A stretch of 41,835 nucleotides of DNA from an uncultured Clostridia bacterium (GTDB lineage Bacteria > Bacillota > Clostridia > TANB77 > CAG-508): contig CANQGE010000012.1 of the NCBI GenBank assembly GCA_947601495.1, forward strand, positions 1-41,835, given 5' to 3'. Positions 16,377 through 25,172 of this stretch are shown in pieces (position 1 is the first letter of the stretch; every line of letters starts with the position of its first letter). A program made the translations under genes and the position numbers. The notes beneath the pieces were generated by a model. That model saw only the letters and a program-made list of their open reading frames with translations. It did not search any database and was not told the origin of the DNA.

Positions 16377-17687
16377 ATGTTTGAAATGATATTCTTCAAC
16401 CTATTAGCATTTTCCCTATTTATAATAATATTTTTTAAAATAATTAGGAGAAATGATGCAAATTATATAATTTCATTAATTTTCCAAGCAATAGGAATTG
16501 CTATAGGGCTTATTGAAATAAAATTAAAAATTACTTCTAATGTTACGTTAGGAGTAATAAGATATATATTTTCAATAGTAATTCCATTTGTAATTGTTAT
16601 TATGGAACTGAGTGGCATAAATTTTTCAGAAGCTTTAAGCACTTTAGGTGCAAAGTTTTGTATGATGGTAGGAAATACAAAACTTGCAAAAAAGATTTTG
16701 GTAAAATTAGTTACAAAATATCCAGAAAGCTATTTAGGACATAAATTGCTTGCAGAATGTTATGAAAAAGAAGGTGGAATGAGAAGAGCAATTGATGAAT
16801 ATGTTGCATCAGTTGATATTAATAGAAAAGATTACAAATCATATTTTAAAATTGCAGAGCTACTTAGAGATTTAGGAAAAAAAGATGAAGCAATTCAAAT
16901 GTTAGAAAATTTAGTAAAAGTAAAACCAGATTGCTATGAAGGATCAAGCCTTTTAGGAGAACTTCTTTGTGAGCAAGAAAGATTTAAAGAAGCAGCAAAT
17001 GTATATAATGCAGCTTTAATATATAAACCAGGAGATTATGATCTTTATTATAACTTAGGAATTGTATATACAAGACTTAGTGATTTTCAAATGGCTAAAG
17101 AAATGTATGAAAAGGCTGCATCAATTAATCACAAAATGTATGGCGCAAGTTATAGCTTAGGACTAATTGCATTTATACAAAGAGATTATGATACTGCAGA
17201 AAGATATTTTGAAAATAGTTTATATGATGAATTTGAAGCTATATCTTATTATCAACTAGCAAAAGTATATGTTTATAAAGGAGAAAAAGATAAGGCTATT
17301 AACTTCTTAAATAAAGCAATAGAATTAGAACCAAGCTTATTAAAAATTGCAGAAAAGGAAAAGTGCTTCGAGAAAATCAAAGAACATATAACTGTTTCTG
17401 TAAAAATGGATGAACCAGAAGAAAAAGAAGAAACTGATGAAGAAAACAAAAATGAAATTAGAAGAAATTTTATACTAATAAATGAAGAAAAACTAGCTAG
17501 AGAATATCTAGAAGAGTCTGCAAAAATTATAGAAGAAATGAGCGAAAATTTTAGCAAAGAGGTTATAAACGAAAAACTTAATATTATATTTAAACAAAAA
17601 AAGAAAAAAGAAGAGCAAAAGGAAAAAGAATTAGAAGAATTACTAGAAGAAAAAAAGAAAGAAAAAGAAGAAAAACAAAGGAATTAA
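16377..17687 (+). CDS. Membrane-anchored tetratricopeptide repeat protein (436 aa)
   Basis: The N-terminus has two or three hydrophobic segments (about residues 4-20, 28-48 and 55-80) and then about seven TPR units from residue 95 to 330, with typical spacing (AIDEYVASVDINRKDYKSY, AIQMLENLVKVKPDCYE, AANVYNAALIYKPGDYDLY, AKEMYEKAASINHKMYGA, AERYFENSLYD, AINFLNKAIELEPS). The C-terminal 100 residues are almost wholly Glu/Lys coiled coil. TPRs bind partner proteins, so a scaffold at the inner membrane face is likely. ATGGAGA lies upstream of the ATG. It has its own promoter and is followed by dpaA after 67 nt. No specific partner can be named. Confidence 0.85.
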   Translation: MFEMIFFNLLAFSLFIIIFFKIIRRNDANYIISLIFQAIGIAIGLIEIKLKITSNVTLGVIRYIFSIVIPFVIVIMELSGINFSEALSTLGAKFCMMVGNTKLAKKILVKLVTKYPESYLGHKLLAECYEKEGGMRRAIDEYVASVDINRKDYKSYFKIAELLRDLGKKDEAIQMLENLVKVKPDCYEGSSLLGELLCEQERFKEAANVYNAALIYKPGDYDLYYNLGIVYTRLSDFQMAKEMYEKAASINHKMYGASYSLGLIAFIQRDYDTAERYFENSLYDEFEAISYYQLAKVYVYKGEKDKAINFLNKAIELEPSLLKIAEKEKCFEKIKEHITVSVKMDEPEEKEETDEENKNEIRRNFILINEEKLAREYLEESAKIIEEMSENFSKEVINEKLNIIFKQKKKKEEQKEKELEELLEEKKKEKEEKQRN

Positions 17688-17754
17688 TACATAAATTAAT
17701 AAAAAAAGCATAGAATTTAGTATTAAAGAAATTAGAGAGGAAAAGGTGATTGAT

Positions 17755-18624
17755 ATGGAAAAATCAATAACAGTTATCGGAGGAGACTTAAGAATAGTAA
17801 AACTTATTGAAATGCTTGATAAAGATGGATATAAAGTTTATACTTACGGATTAGAAAACTCCGAAGAAATTTTAAATTTAGAAAGTGTAGAAATGTGTCC
17901 TACTTTGGATGTTGCAATAAGAAGTTCTAAAGTAGTAGTTGGACCAGTGCCACTTTCTAGTGATAGAAGAAGATTATCAACACCATTTGGAAGAAATATT
18001 GTTGAATTAGAAGAATTTTTTGAAGCTTTAAAAGGAAAATATTTAATAGCAGGAAACATAGGACCAAAAGAAAAAGAAGAATTAGATAATAACAATATTC
18101 AATTTACAGATTTGCTAAAAAGAGAAGAATTTTCAGTTTTAAATACTATAGCAACAGCAGAAGGAACAATCCAAATCGCAATGGAAGAAACTCAAAGAAC
18201 AATACATGGCACAAATGTTTTAGTTATGGGATTTGGAAGAATTGGAAAAGTATTAGCAAAAATGTTAAATGGAATAGGTGCGAAAGTATACTGCGAAGCT
18301 AGAAAAAATGAAGATATATCTTGGATAAAAGCATATGGATATAATCCAATACATCTAAACGACTTAGATGAAAATTTATCTAAATTTGACATAATAATAA
18401 ATACAATACCATTCCAACTATTAGTAGGAGATAGATTAGATTTAATAAAAAAAGAAGCAATAGTTATAGATTTAGCTTCTAACCCTGGTGGAATAGATAG
18501 AAAAGCAGCAAGTGAAAAAGGTTTAAAAATTATTTGGGCATTGTCACTACCTGCAAAAGTGGCACCTATAACATCAGCAGAATTCATAAAAGAAACATTA
18601 TACCATGTATTAAAAGAATTATAA
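17755..18624 (+). CDS. dpaA: Dipicolinate synthase subunit A
   Basis: 289 aa. DpaA with DpaB makes dipicolinic acid from dihydrodipicolinate in the mother cell during sporulation. The N-terminal half holds the family segment (SITVIGGDLRIVKLIEML, VGPVPLSS). The C-terminal half is an NAD(P)-binding Rossmann domain with VLVMGFGRIGKVLA (about residues 157-170) and the family ending WALSLPAKVAPITSAEFIKETL. The start is the ATG at 17755, since AAGGTGAT (17743-17750) pairs well with the 16S tail; the upstream GTG at 17746 lies inside that site. Its presence implies a spore former. The usual neighbour dpaB is not downstream: uppP follows after 33 nt. Confidence 0.92.
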   Translation: MEKSITVIGGDLRIVKLIEMLDKDGYKVYTYGLENSEEILNLESVEMCPTLDVAIRSSKVVVGPVPLSSDRRRLSTPFGRNIVELEEFFEALKGKYLIAGNIGPKEKEELDNNNIQFTDLLKREEFSVLNTIATAEGTIQIAMEETQRTIHGTNVLVMGFGRIGKVLAKMLNGIGAKVYCEARKNEDISWIKAYGYNPIHLNDLDENLSKFDIIINTIPFQLLVGDRLDLIKKEAIVIDLASNPGGIDRKAASEKGLKIIWALSLPAKVAPITSAEFIKETLYHVLKEL

Positions 18625-18657
18625 TATGTGTACTAATGAAAATATTTGGAGGAAAAA

Positions 18658-19461
18658 ATGTTAACAATACATGCATTAATATTAGGTATAGTTCAAGGTT
18701 TAACAGAATTTTTACCTATATCTAGTTCAGCACATTTAAATGTATTCCCATGGCTTTTTGGATGGGAAGAAATATCAGAATCTTTTGATGTTGCCCTACA
18801 TTTAGGCACGTTACTTGCTATATGCATTTTCTTTTTTAAAGATTGGATAAATCTTATAAAAGGTGGATTTAAAAAAGTATTTAAAAAAGAAGATTCACTA
18901 GATGGAAAAATATTTTGGTATTTAGTAATAGCTACAATTCCAGCAGGAATATTAAGTTTAGTTTTAGACAAAATATCTGAAATGATAATTGGAGAAAACA
19001 TAAACTTAGAAATGGCACTAATAGCAATAGCTTTAATAGTTATGGGAATAATATTATATGTTGTCGACAAAAAAGCAAGTTCAGAAACAAATTATGAAAA
19101 CATAACATTAAAACAATCTATTTTAGTAGGAATTTCACAAGCATTGGCTGCTGCATTTCCAGGAGTTTCACGTTCAGGAATAACTATGACTGTTGCAAGA
19201 GGTTTAAAAATAGATAGAGAAAGCTCAGCAAAATTTTCTTTTCTTTTAGCAACTCCAATTGTTGCTGCAGCTGTGCTAGTAGATATTACAAAATTTGATA
19301 TATCATTACCTTTTATATTAGGAATATTAGCAAGTTTTATAGTAGGCTTAATAGTTATTAAATTTTTGATGAATTTTTTGAAAAAAGGTAGCTTTAAAAT
19401 TTTTGCAATATATAGAATAATATTTGGACTTATAATATTAGGAACAATATTTATAAGATAA
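18658..19461 (+). CDS. uppP: Undecaprenyl-diphosphatase (UppP/BacA)
   Basis: 267 aa polytopic membrane enzyme that dephosphorylates undecaprenyl diphosphate to recycle the cell-wall lipid carrier; overexpression gives bacitracin resistance in other bacteria. The two active-site segments are present: GLTEFLPISSSAHLN (about residues 13-27) and FPGVSRSGITMTVARGL (about 168-184). The ATG at 18658 follows GGAGG by 6 nt; an upstream TTG at 18646 overlaps that site and is rejected. The gene is followed by the sortase gene after 14 nt. Confidence 0.96.
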   Translation: MLTIHALILGIVQGLTEFLPISSSAHLNVFPWLFGWEEISESFDVALHLGTLLAICIFFFKDWINLIKGGFKKVFKKEDSLDGKIFWYLVIATIPAGILSLVLDKISEMIIGENINLEMALIAIALIVMGIILYVVDKKASSETNYENITLKQSILVGISQALAAAFPGVSRSGITMTVARGLKIDRESSAKFSFLLATPIVAAAVLVDITKFDISLPFILGILASFIVGLIVIKFLMNFLKKGSFKIFAIYRIIFGLIILGTIFIR

Positions 19462-19475
19462 ATGGAGGAATTTAT

Positions 19476-20390
19476 ATGGGAAAAGGAAAGCATTCAGGGG
19501 ATCCAAACGATTTCGGAGATACAAGTTCTTATACATATAGAGGATATACAGAAGATGACACTAAAAAAACTTATGGATATAGAAATGAAGATGAAATAAA
19601 AAAGCCATACAGTTTTAGTAACGAAGAAGATAATGATGATGAAAATAACGAAGAAAAAATGAGTGATGAAGAATTTGCTCAAAAAAGAGCAGATGAATTT
19701 CTAAACGGATTTAAAAGCGAAAGAGAAAACAATTATATGGATTTTGATGATGACGAGAAAGAATTTAACTTTAAAAAACTTTTTATAATTGTTTTAATAA
19801 TTATTTTAATTGCAGTAGCAGGATTTATGGGTTATAGATATTTTACTTCAAGAGAAACAGAAGATAAAACTGAACCAGCAGAACCTGTTCAAAACAAAAT
19901 GATAGAAGAAATCGAAGGATATAAAGTTTTAGGTAAAATAGTAATAGAAGACCAAAATATAGAACAATATATTTTAGACTCTAATGAAGATAAAGCATTA
20001 GAAAACGGAGTTACAAAACTATATGGTGGTTCATTAAATAACTATGGAAATTTCTGCATAGTAGGACATAATAAAGAAGGTATGTTTGCAAATTTAGCTA
20101 ATCTTCAAGTAGGAGATGAATTTAAAATTGTAGACAAGTACTTAGAAGAAACAACATATGAAGTAACAGAAATTTATAAAACAGAACCAGAAGGCTTAAA
20201 ATGCTTAATGCAAGATGAAAGTAAAGTTGAAATTACATTAATTACTTGTGAAGATGGTTCAACATCAAGACTTATAGTAAAGGCAGAAGAAAAAAATAAC
20301 AATGATGAAAATGAAAATACTAATACAACGAATACAAGCAACACAAATACAAATACAAATACTAATACAAATTCAAATGAAAATGAATAA
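19476..20390 (+). CDS. Sortase family transpeptidase with long acidic N-terminal extension
   Basis: 304 aa. Sortases cleave a C-terminal sorting motif on surface proteins and join them to the wall or to each other. Residues 1-100 are unusually long, hydrophilic and acidic; one membrane helix is at about 101-118; the sortase domain is at about 145-270, with catalytic His198 in FCIVGHN, Cys258 in ITLITCEDG and Arg265 in TSRLIVKA. The C-terminal 35 residues are an Asn/Thr repeat tail. The orientation puts the acidic extension in the cytosol and the enzyme outside. GGAGG precedes the ATG. The next gene, 17 nt downstream, ends in LPEVG plus a membrane helix and a basic tail, so enzyme and probable substrate are paired. 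The class cannot be fixed by eye. Confidence 0.85.
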   Translation: MGKGKHSGDPNDFGDTSSYTYRGYTEDDTKKTYGYRNEDEIKKPYSFSNEEDNDDENNEEKMSDEEFAQKRADEFLNGFKSERENNYMDFDDDEKEFNFKKLFIIVLIIILIAVAGFMGYRYFTSRETEDKTEPAEPVQNKMIEEIEGYKVLGKIVIEDQNIEQYILDSNEDKALENGVTKLYGGSLNNYGNFCIVGHNKEGMFANLANLQVGDEFKIVDKYLEETTYEVTEIYKTEPEGLKCLMQDESKVEITLITCEDGSTSRLIVKAEEKNNNDENENTNTTNTSNTNTNTNTNTNSNENE

Positions 20391-20407
20391 AAGGATGGGG
20401 TAGAAAT

Positions 20408-21625
20408 ATGAAGAAAATTGTATTTCAAATTTCATTAATTTTATTAATAATGATAGGATCGATGTCTGTTCTTATAACAAATAGTAATGCTGCAGTTCTT
20501 GCAAAAATAGAAGTGGCATCAAGTGTAAAAGTAGAAAACGAATTTACTGTTAAAGTTCTTCCAACAGATAGCAATACACGTGCAATACAAGCTAAAGTAA
20601 CAGTAAAATGGAGTGATGGAACAACTGAATCAAAGGGAGTTGCAAGTGTTAATGAAGTTTCAAAAGAAGCAGTAGCTACATTTACTGCAAAAAAAGCAGG
20701 AAACGCTACCATAACTGTTTCAGAAGTTATTAGAACAGTTGGCAGAGAAGAAATTACTGATAGCGGAAACTTAACTACAACAATAAATGTTATTGGCGAA
20801 ACAAATAATCAAGATAGTAGTGGCACAACAAATAACAATGGTGGAAGTCAAACATCTACTCCTCCTGCTAGCAGTACTGGAACAACTAATAATAATAATA
20901 ATGCTTCTACAAGTACTGGAAATAATAATCAAACTTCAAATGATTCACAAGCAAAATATACCAATGTTAATGAAACAGTTGTTATTACAGATTCAGATGT
21001 TAATTTTAGAAAAGAAGCTTCAACTAAAAGTGGTTCATATGGCTTACTACAAGCAGGTACAAAATTAACAAGAACAGCTATTGGAGATAATGGCTGGTCT
21101 AAGGTAACTTATAATGGTAAAAATGGATATGTTTATAGTCAATATTTAAAAAAAGAATCAGATAGTTCTACAGCTAATCAAGATGTTACATTTAAAGATG
21201 TAAATGAAAAAATGTATGCATCTCAAAACTGCAATTTAAGAAAAAGCTGGTCTACAGATAGTGATAAAGTAGGATATTTAAATGAAGGGCAAGAAGTTAC
21301 AAGAACTGGTGTGGCAGATAATGGTTGGTCTAGAATTAATTATAATGGACAAGTAGTTTATGTAGCTACAAGACTATTAACAAGCACAAAACCAGATGAA
21401 GATGAAAATCAAAATGAAGTTACGAATGAAGTAATGAATGAGGTAACAAATGAAACAACAAATGAGCTAACAGAAGAACAAAAACTAGCTGAAATTCAAG
21501 AAGAGGTTGGAGTACTTCCTGAAGTAGGAAATAATATTGCAAACAATTTATACTTTATAATTACTGTAATTGCTATAATTATTGTATCAGCTGGATTATA
21601 TTTTCATATTAAAAAATCTGAATAA
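20408..21625 (+). CDS. Secreted SH3b-domain surface protein with LPEVG sorting signal
   Basis: 405 aa. A signal peptide (residues 1-29, cleaved near NSNAA) is followed by an Ig- or cohesin-like beta domain (about 30-130), a Ser/Thr/Asn-rich linker (about 133-185), two bacterial SH3 domains (about 188-252 and 263-325, each with VNFRKEAS or CNLRKSWS and a GDNGWSKVTYNGKNGYV-type strand), a short NEVTNE repeat linker, and then LPEVG (370-374), a hydrophobic helix and a KKSE tail. That ending is a noncanonical LPxTG-type sorting signal. SH3b domains commonly bind peptidoglycan. The gene follows the sortase gene by 17 nt and is the natural substrate candidate. Confidence 0.88.
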   Translation: MKKIVFQISLILLIMIGSMSVLITNSNAAVLAKIEVASSVKVENEFTVKVLPTDSNTRAIQAKVTVKWSDGTTESKGVASVNEVSKEAVATFTAKKAGNATITVSEVIRTVGREEITDSGNLTTTINVIGETNNQDSSGTTNNNGGSQTSTPPASSTGTTNNNNNASTSTGNNNQTSNDSQAKYTNVNETVVITDSDVNFRKEASTKSGSYGLLQAGTKLTRTAIGDNGWSKVTYNGKNGYVYSQYLKKESDSSTANQDVTFKDVNEKMYASQNCNLRKSWSTDSDKVGYLNEGQEVTRTGVADNGWSRINYNGQVVYVATRLLTSTKPDEDENQNEVTNEVMNEVTNETTNELTEEQKLAEIQEEVGVLPEVGNNIANNLYFIITVIAIIIVSAGLYFHIKKSE

Positions 21626-21665
21626 GAGAGGAGAAGCAGTTATATAAATAATTGCATATCAATAA
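21626..21665 (+). promoter_or_regulatory. Ribosome binding site separated from the folD start by a hairpin
   Basis: GAGAGGAGAA (21626-21635) lies 30 nt before the ATG, too far for a normal site. A hairpin (21636-21643 with 21648-21655, 8 bp with one wobble, loop ATAA) lies exactly between, leaving 10 nt of single strand to the start. An in-frame TAA at 21663-21665 rules out any upstream start. Confidence 0.45.
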
Positions 21666-22511
21666 ATGGCTGAAATAATTAATGGAAAAGAAGTTGCAAA
21701 AAAAATAAGAAAAGAACTAAAAGAAGAAGTAATTAAGCTAAAAGAAAAAGGAATTAATCCTAAACTTGCTGTAATTATGGTAGGAGATGACCCTGGATCA
21801 CAAGTTTATGTTAGAAATAAGTCTAAGGCTTGTGAAAAAGCTGGAATAGAATTTGAAGAATATTTATTTGATGCAAATACTTCAGAAGAAACCTTGCTAG
21901 AAACTATACATAAACTTAATGAAGATTCTTCTGTACACGGAATTTTATTACAAAGTCCTGTACCAAAACATATAAATATAAACAAAGCATTTAGAACAAT
22001 TTCTCCAGAAAAAGATGTTGATGGATTTAACCCTATAAATGTTGGAAATTTAAGCATTGGAGAAGATGCATTTATATCTTGTACACCATATGGAATTATT
22101 AAACTATTAGAAGAATACAATATTGAAACAGAAGGAAAAAGTGCAGTAATTTTAGGAAGAAGTAATATTGTTGGAAAACCAATGATTCAGTGTATGCTAA
22201 ATAAAAATGCAACAGTTACTGTATGTCATTCAAGAACAAAAAATATTGATGAAGTAATAAAAAGAGCAGATATAGTTATTGCAGCTATCGGAAAACCAAA
22301 ATTTATAAAAGAAAATATGATAAAAGATGGTGCAGTTATAATAGATGTTGGTATAAATAGATTAGAAGATGGAACAATATGTGGAGATGTAGATTTTGAT
22401 ACAGTTTCACAAAAAGCAAGTTACATCACACCAGTTCCAGGAGGAGTTGGACCAATGACAATTGCAATGCTTCTAAATAATGTTGTAAAATCTGCTAAAA
22501 ATTTAAAATAA
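21666..22511 (+). CDS. folD: Bifunctional methylenetetrahydrofolate dehydrogenase/cyclohydrolase
   Basis: 281 aa, full length. FolD interconverts 5,10-methylene-, methenyl- and 10-formyl-tetrahydrofolate for one-carbon supply. Diagnostic segments are VGDDPGSQVYVRNKSKACEKAGI with the catalytic Tyr and Lys, LLQSPVPKHI, EKDVDGFNPINVGNL, CTPYGIIKLLE, the NADP-binding ILGRSNIVGKPM, and the C-terminal TPVPGGVGPMTIAMLL. The ATG is the only possible start because a TAA directly precedes it in frame. It ends in a clear terminator. Confidence 0.97.
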   Translation: MAEIINGKEVAKKIRKELKEEVIKLKEKGINPKLAVIMVGDDPGSQVYVRNKSKACEKAGIEFEEYLFDANTSEETLLETIHKLNEDSSVHGILLQSPVPKHININKAFRTISPEKDVDGFNPINVGNLSIGEDAFISCTPYGIIKLLEEYNIETEGKSAVILGRSNIVGKPMIQCMLNKNATVTVCHSRTKNIDEVIKRADIVIAAIGKPKFIKENMIKDGAVIIDVGINRLEDGTICGDVDFDTVSQKASYITPVPGGVGPMTIAMLLNNVVKSAKNLK

Positions 22512-22514
22512 AAT

Positions 22515-22543
22515 AGAGCATAGAAAAAACTCTATGCTCTTTT
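22515..22543 (+). terminator. Terminator of folD
   Basis: AGAGCATAGA (22515-22524) pairs perfectly with 22531-22540 around a 6-nt loop, followed by TTT. Confidence 0.8.
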
Positions 22544-22579
22544 AATGGAATTTCATATAAAGATTACAAAGGAGAATAT

Positions 22580-25093
22580 ATGAAAAAAGAGAAAAACAAA
22601 ACTAATAGAATAACTGAACAGCAAAATAATTCTTCAAAAAAACAGAGAAAAAAAACAAAAAAAGAAAAGAAGAAAGAAAATAGAGGCAAGAAAAAAACTT
22701 CAATTTTTTGGAGTATTTTTAAAGTAATTTTATTTTTAATCATTTTATGTGGAATTATAGCTGCTGGAATTATAGCAGGTTCTTTTGTTGGAATATTTGG
22801 AGACGAGCTTAAAATAGATGAAGAAAGCTTAAAAGTAGGATATGAAAACTCTACTGTTTATGATGCTGATGGCAACTTACTTGCTACTTTAAGTGGCGGT
22901 ACAAAGAGAAAAAGCATAAGCTTATCTGAAATGTCAGAATATTTGCCAAAAGCATATGTAGCAATAGAAGATGAAAGATTTTATGAACATGCTGGTATAG
23001 ATGTAAAAAGAACTGCTTATGCAACAATTACATACCTTTTAAATGGAGGCTCTTCTAGTTTTGGTGGAAGTACTATAACACAACAAGTTATAAAAAACAT
23101 AACTCAAGAAAAGCAAAATACAGCTTTAGCTGGTGTAATGAGAAAAATAAAAGAAATATCAAAAGCTATACAGGTAGAACACATTTTGTCTAAAGACCAA
23201 ATATTAGAATTATATTTAAATTTAATATTTGTTGGTGGTGATGACATAAATGGTGTAGAACTTGGTTCAATATATTATTTTGATAAAAGTGCAAAAGACT
23301 TAAGTATCGCAGAATGTGCATTTATGGCAGGAATAAACAACTCACCAAATGCATATAAACCATTCTCAGATTTTGATGGGGATGAAGCTAAAAAAGCAGA
23401 AATGCAAGATAAGATAAAAACTAGAACAAAAACAGTTCTAGATAAAATGAAGGAACTTGAATATATTAACGAAGAACAATATAAAGAAGCAGTTGCAGAA
23501 GTAGACAATGGATTACAGTTTAAAAAGGGCGAAAGTGCAAATGTAACAACAGATGTGTCATATCACACAGCAGCAGCCATAGACCAAATATTAGACCAAA
23601 TAATGGAAGCAAATCCAGATATGAAACGTGATATGGCTGAAATGTATTTATACAGTAGTGGATTTAAAATATATACAACTCAAAAAACTAACATACAAAA
23701 CATATTAGAGCAAGAAATTGTAAAAAATAGTTATATTACAGACTCAACATATGTAGATAGAAAAACAGGAGAAACAAAAACACAATATTCTACACCAACA
23801 ATGGTAATAGAAGATCATAAAACCGGACAAGTTGTAGCAGCAGCTACAGCTATAGGAAGTCCTGAAGAAAGAACAGCAATAACAAAAATTGGATTTTTCA
23901 ATTATCCAACCCAAGTACATAAGCAAACAGGTTCATCAATGAAACCAATATCAGTAATAGCTCCAGGATTAGAAACAGGAACAATTACAGGCGCAACTGT
24001 TTATTATGATAGACCAACATCATGGGGAACATGGAATCCTAAAAACTATGATGGCTATAGAGGAATGCTTAATATGCGTCAAGCAATAGAAGTTTCAGCA
24101 AATATTCCACATGCAAAGGCTTTAACAAATATTGGAATTCCAGCTTCAGTAGAATTTTGTAAAAGTGTTGGACTACCAGATTTTAGCGAATCTGGATTAT
24201 CTCTTGCATTGGGTGGATTAAGTGAAGGTATATCACCAGCAGATTTAGCAGCAGCATATTCTGCAATAGCAAATGATGGAGTTTATATAACACCAACTTT
24301 CTACACAAAAGTAGAAGATAGTGAGGGAAATGTAATACTTGAGCCAAAGCAAGAACAAAAAAGAGTAATGAGTGAGCAAAATGCATATATAGAAAAAGAT
24401 ATATTAAAGCAACCAGTTATAAGTGGAACAGCAACATATTGTGCAATTCCAGGAATGGATGTTTCTGCAAAAACTGGAACAACAAATGATGATAACGATA
24501 GATGGCTTTGTGGATTTACACCATATTATACTGCAACATGTTGGTATGGATATGAATTTAATGCAACAGTAAAATATGGAAATGGAAATCCAGCTGGAAG
24601 AATATGGGATGCAGTTATGACTGCAGTACATCAAGATTTAGAAAATGCTACTTATGTAGAACCAGAAGGAATTGTAAGACAAACTGTATGTAGAGTATCT
24701 GGAAAATTACCAGGACCAGGATGTGGAGACCTTTACACAGAAGTATTTACAGCAGAAAACATGCCAACTGAAACTTGTGAAGGACATGGAGGTGTTACAA
24801 TTTGTAATGATTCTGGCTTGCTTGCAACAGGTGCTTGTCCAAATGTAATAGGAATGCCATCATACATTCCAGAATATGAAAAAGATCCAATTTGGACTAC
24901 AGAAGGAACTGTAAGTGCAATACCTACAGAATATTGCAATATTCATCAAGGAGGGGCGGTAAGTTCTGTTACAGCTGAAGATCAAGCGGCATTCCAAGCA
25001 GCAACAGATGCAGCCTTAGCAGGTGGAGATGTAAGTGCACAACAAGCGGCAGCAGAAGCAGCAAGACAAAGAGTAAGAAATGGACAGCAATAA
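22580..25093 (+). CDS. Class A penicillin-binding protein (glycosyltransferase/transpeptidase), first paralogue
   Basis: 837 aa bifunctional enzyme that polymerises and cross-links peptidoglycan outside the membrane. A very basic cytosolic tail (residues 1-40) leads into one membrane helix (about 44-72). The GT51 domain has AIEDERFYEHAG with catalytic Glu130 and GGSTITQQVIKN (162-173). The transpeptidase domain has SSMK (Ser452 to Lys455), SAN (506-508) and KTGT (631-634), so both activities look intact. The C-terminus carries Cys pairs and an Ala/Gln-rich tail. AAAGGAG lies close to the ATG. A closely related paralogue lies at 26196 with dprA between them; the longest identical stretch I found is 65 nt (23174-23238 and 26784-26848). 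Confidence 0.95.
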   Translation: MKKEKNKTNRITEQQNNSSKKQRKKTKKEKKKENRGKKKTSIFWSIFKVILFLIILCGIIAAGIIAGSFVGIFGDELKIDEESLKVGYENSTVYDADGNLLATLSGGTKRKSISLSEMSEYLPKAYVAIEDERFYEHAGIDVKRTAYATITYLLNGGSSSFGGSTITQQVIKNITQEKQNTALAGVMRKIKEISKAIQVEHILSKDQILELYLNLIFVGGDDINGVELGSIYYFDKSAKDLSIAECAFMAGINNSPNAYKPFSDFDGDEAKKAEMQDKIKTRTKTVLDKMKELEYINEEQYKEAVAEVDNGLQFKKGESANVTTDVSYHTAAAIDQILDQIMEANPDMKRDMAEMYLYSSGFKIYTTQKTNIQNILEQEIVKNSYITDSTYVDRKTGETKTQYSTPTMVIEDHKTGQVVAAATAIGSPEERTAITKIGFFNYPTQVHKQTGSSMKPISVIAPGLETGTITGATVYYDRPTSWGTWNPKNYDGYRGMLNMRQAIEVSANIPHAKALTNIGIPASVEFCKSVGLPDFSESGLSLALGGLSEGISPADLAAAYSAIANDGVYITPTFYTKVEDSEGNVILEPKQEQKRVMSEQNAYIEKDILKQPVISGTATYCAIPGMDVSAKTGTTNDDNDRWLCGFTPYYTATCWYGYEFNATVKYGNGNPAGRIWDAVMTAVHQDLENATYVEPEGIVRQTVCRVSGKLPGPGCGDLYTEVFTAENMPTETCEGHGGVTICNDSGLLATGACPNVIGMPSYIPEYEKDPIWTTEGTVSAIPTEYCNIHQGGAVSSVTAEDQAAFQAATDAALAGGDVSAQQAAAEAARQRVRNGQQ

Positions 25094-25111
25094 ATTAATA
25101 TTTTTTAAAGG

Positions 25112-25138
25112 GGCATAGCATATAGCTATGTCTTTTTT
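25112..25138 (+). terminator. Terminator after the first PBP gene
   Basis: GGCATAGC (25112-25119) pairs with GCTATGTC (25125-25132) with one wobble and a 5-nt loop, followed by T6 (25133-25138). Confidence 0.8.
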
Positions 25139-25172
25139 ATTGTAAAAAACTTAAACAAGAATAGGAGAATTT

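Noticed and set aside
18192-18587. 131-aa minus-strand ORF inside dpaA
   Set aside because: Exact antisense of a conserved gene, no ribosome binding site, and it exists because the AT-rich coding strand has few stops in that frame.
19092-19493. 133-aa minus-strand ORF over uppP
   Set aside because: Antisense shadow of uppP; the composition is the reverse complement of a membrane protein and there is no start signal.
20320-20390. Tandem repeats at the sortase tail as a possible CRISPR or satellite array
   Set aside because: The repeats are short AAT/ACA codon repeats encoding Asn/Thr within an open frame; there are no spacers.
20787-21068. 93-aa plus-strand ORF inside the SH3 surface protein gene
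   Set aside because: Alternative frame of an Asn/Thr-rich linker; no ribosome binding site and no family features.
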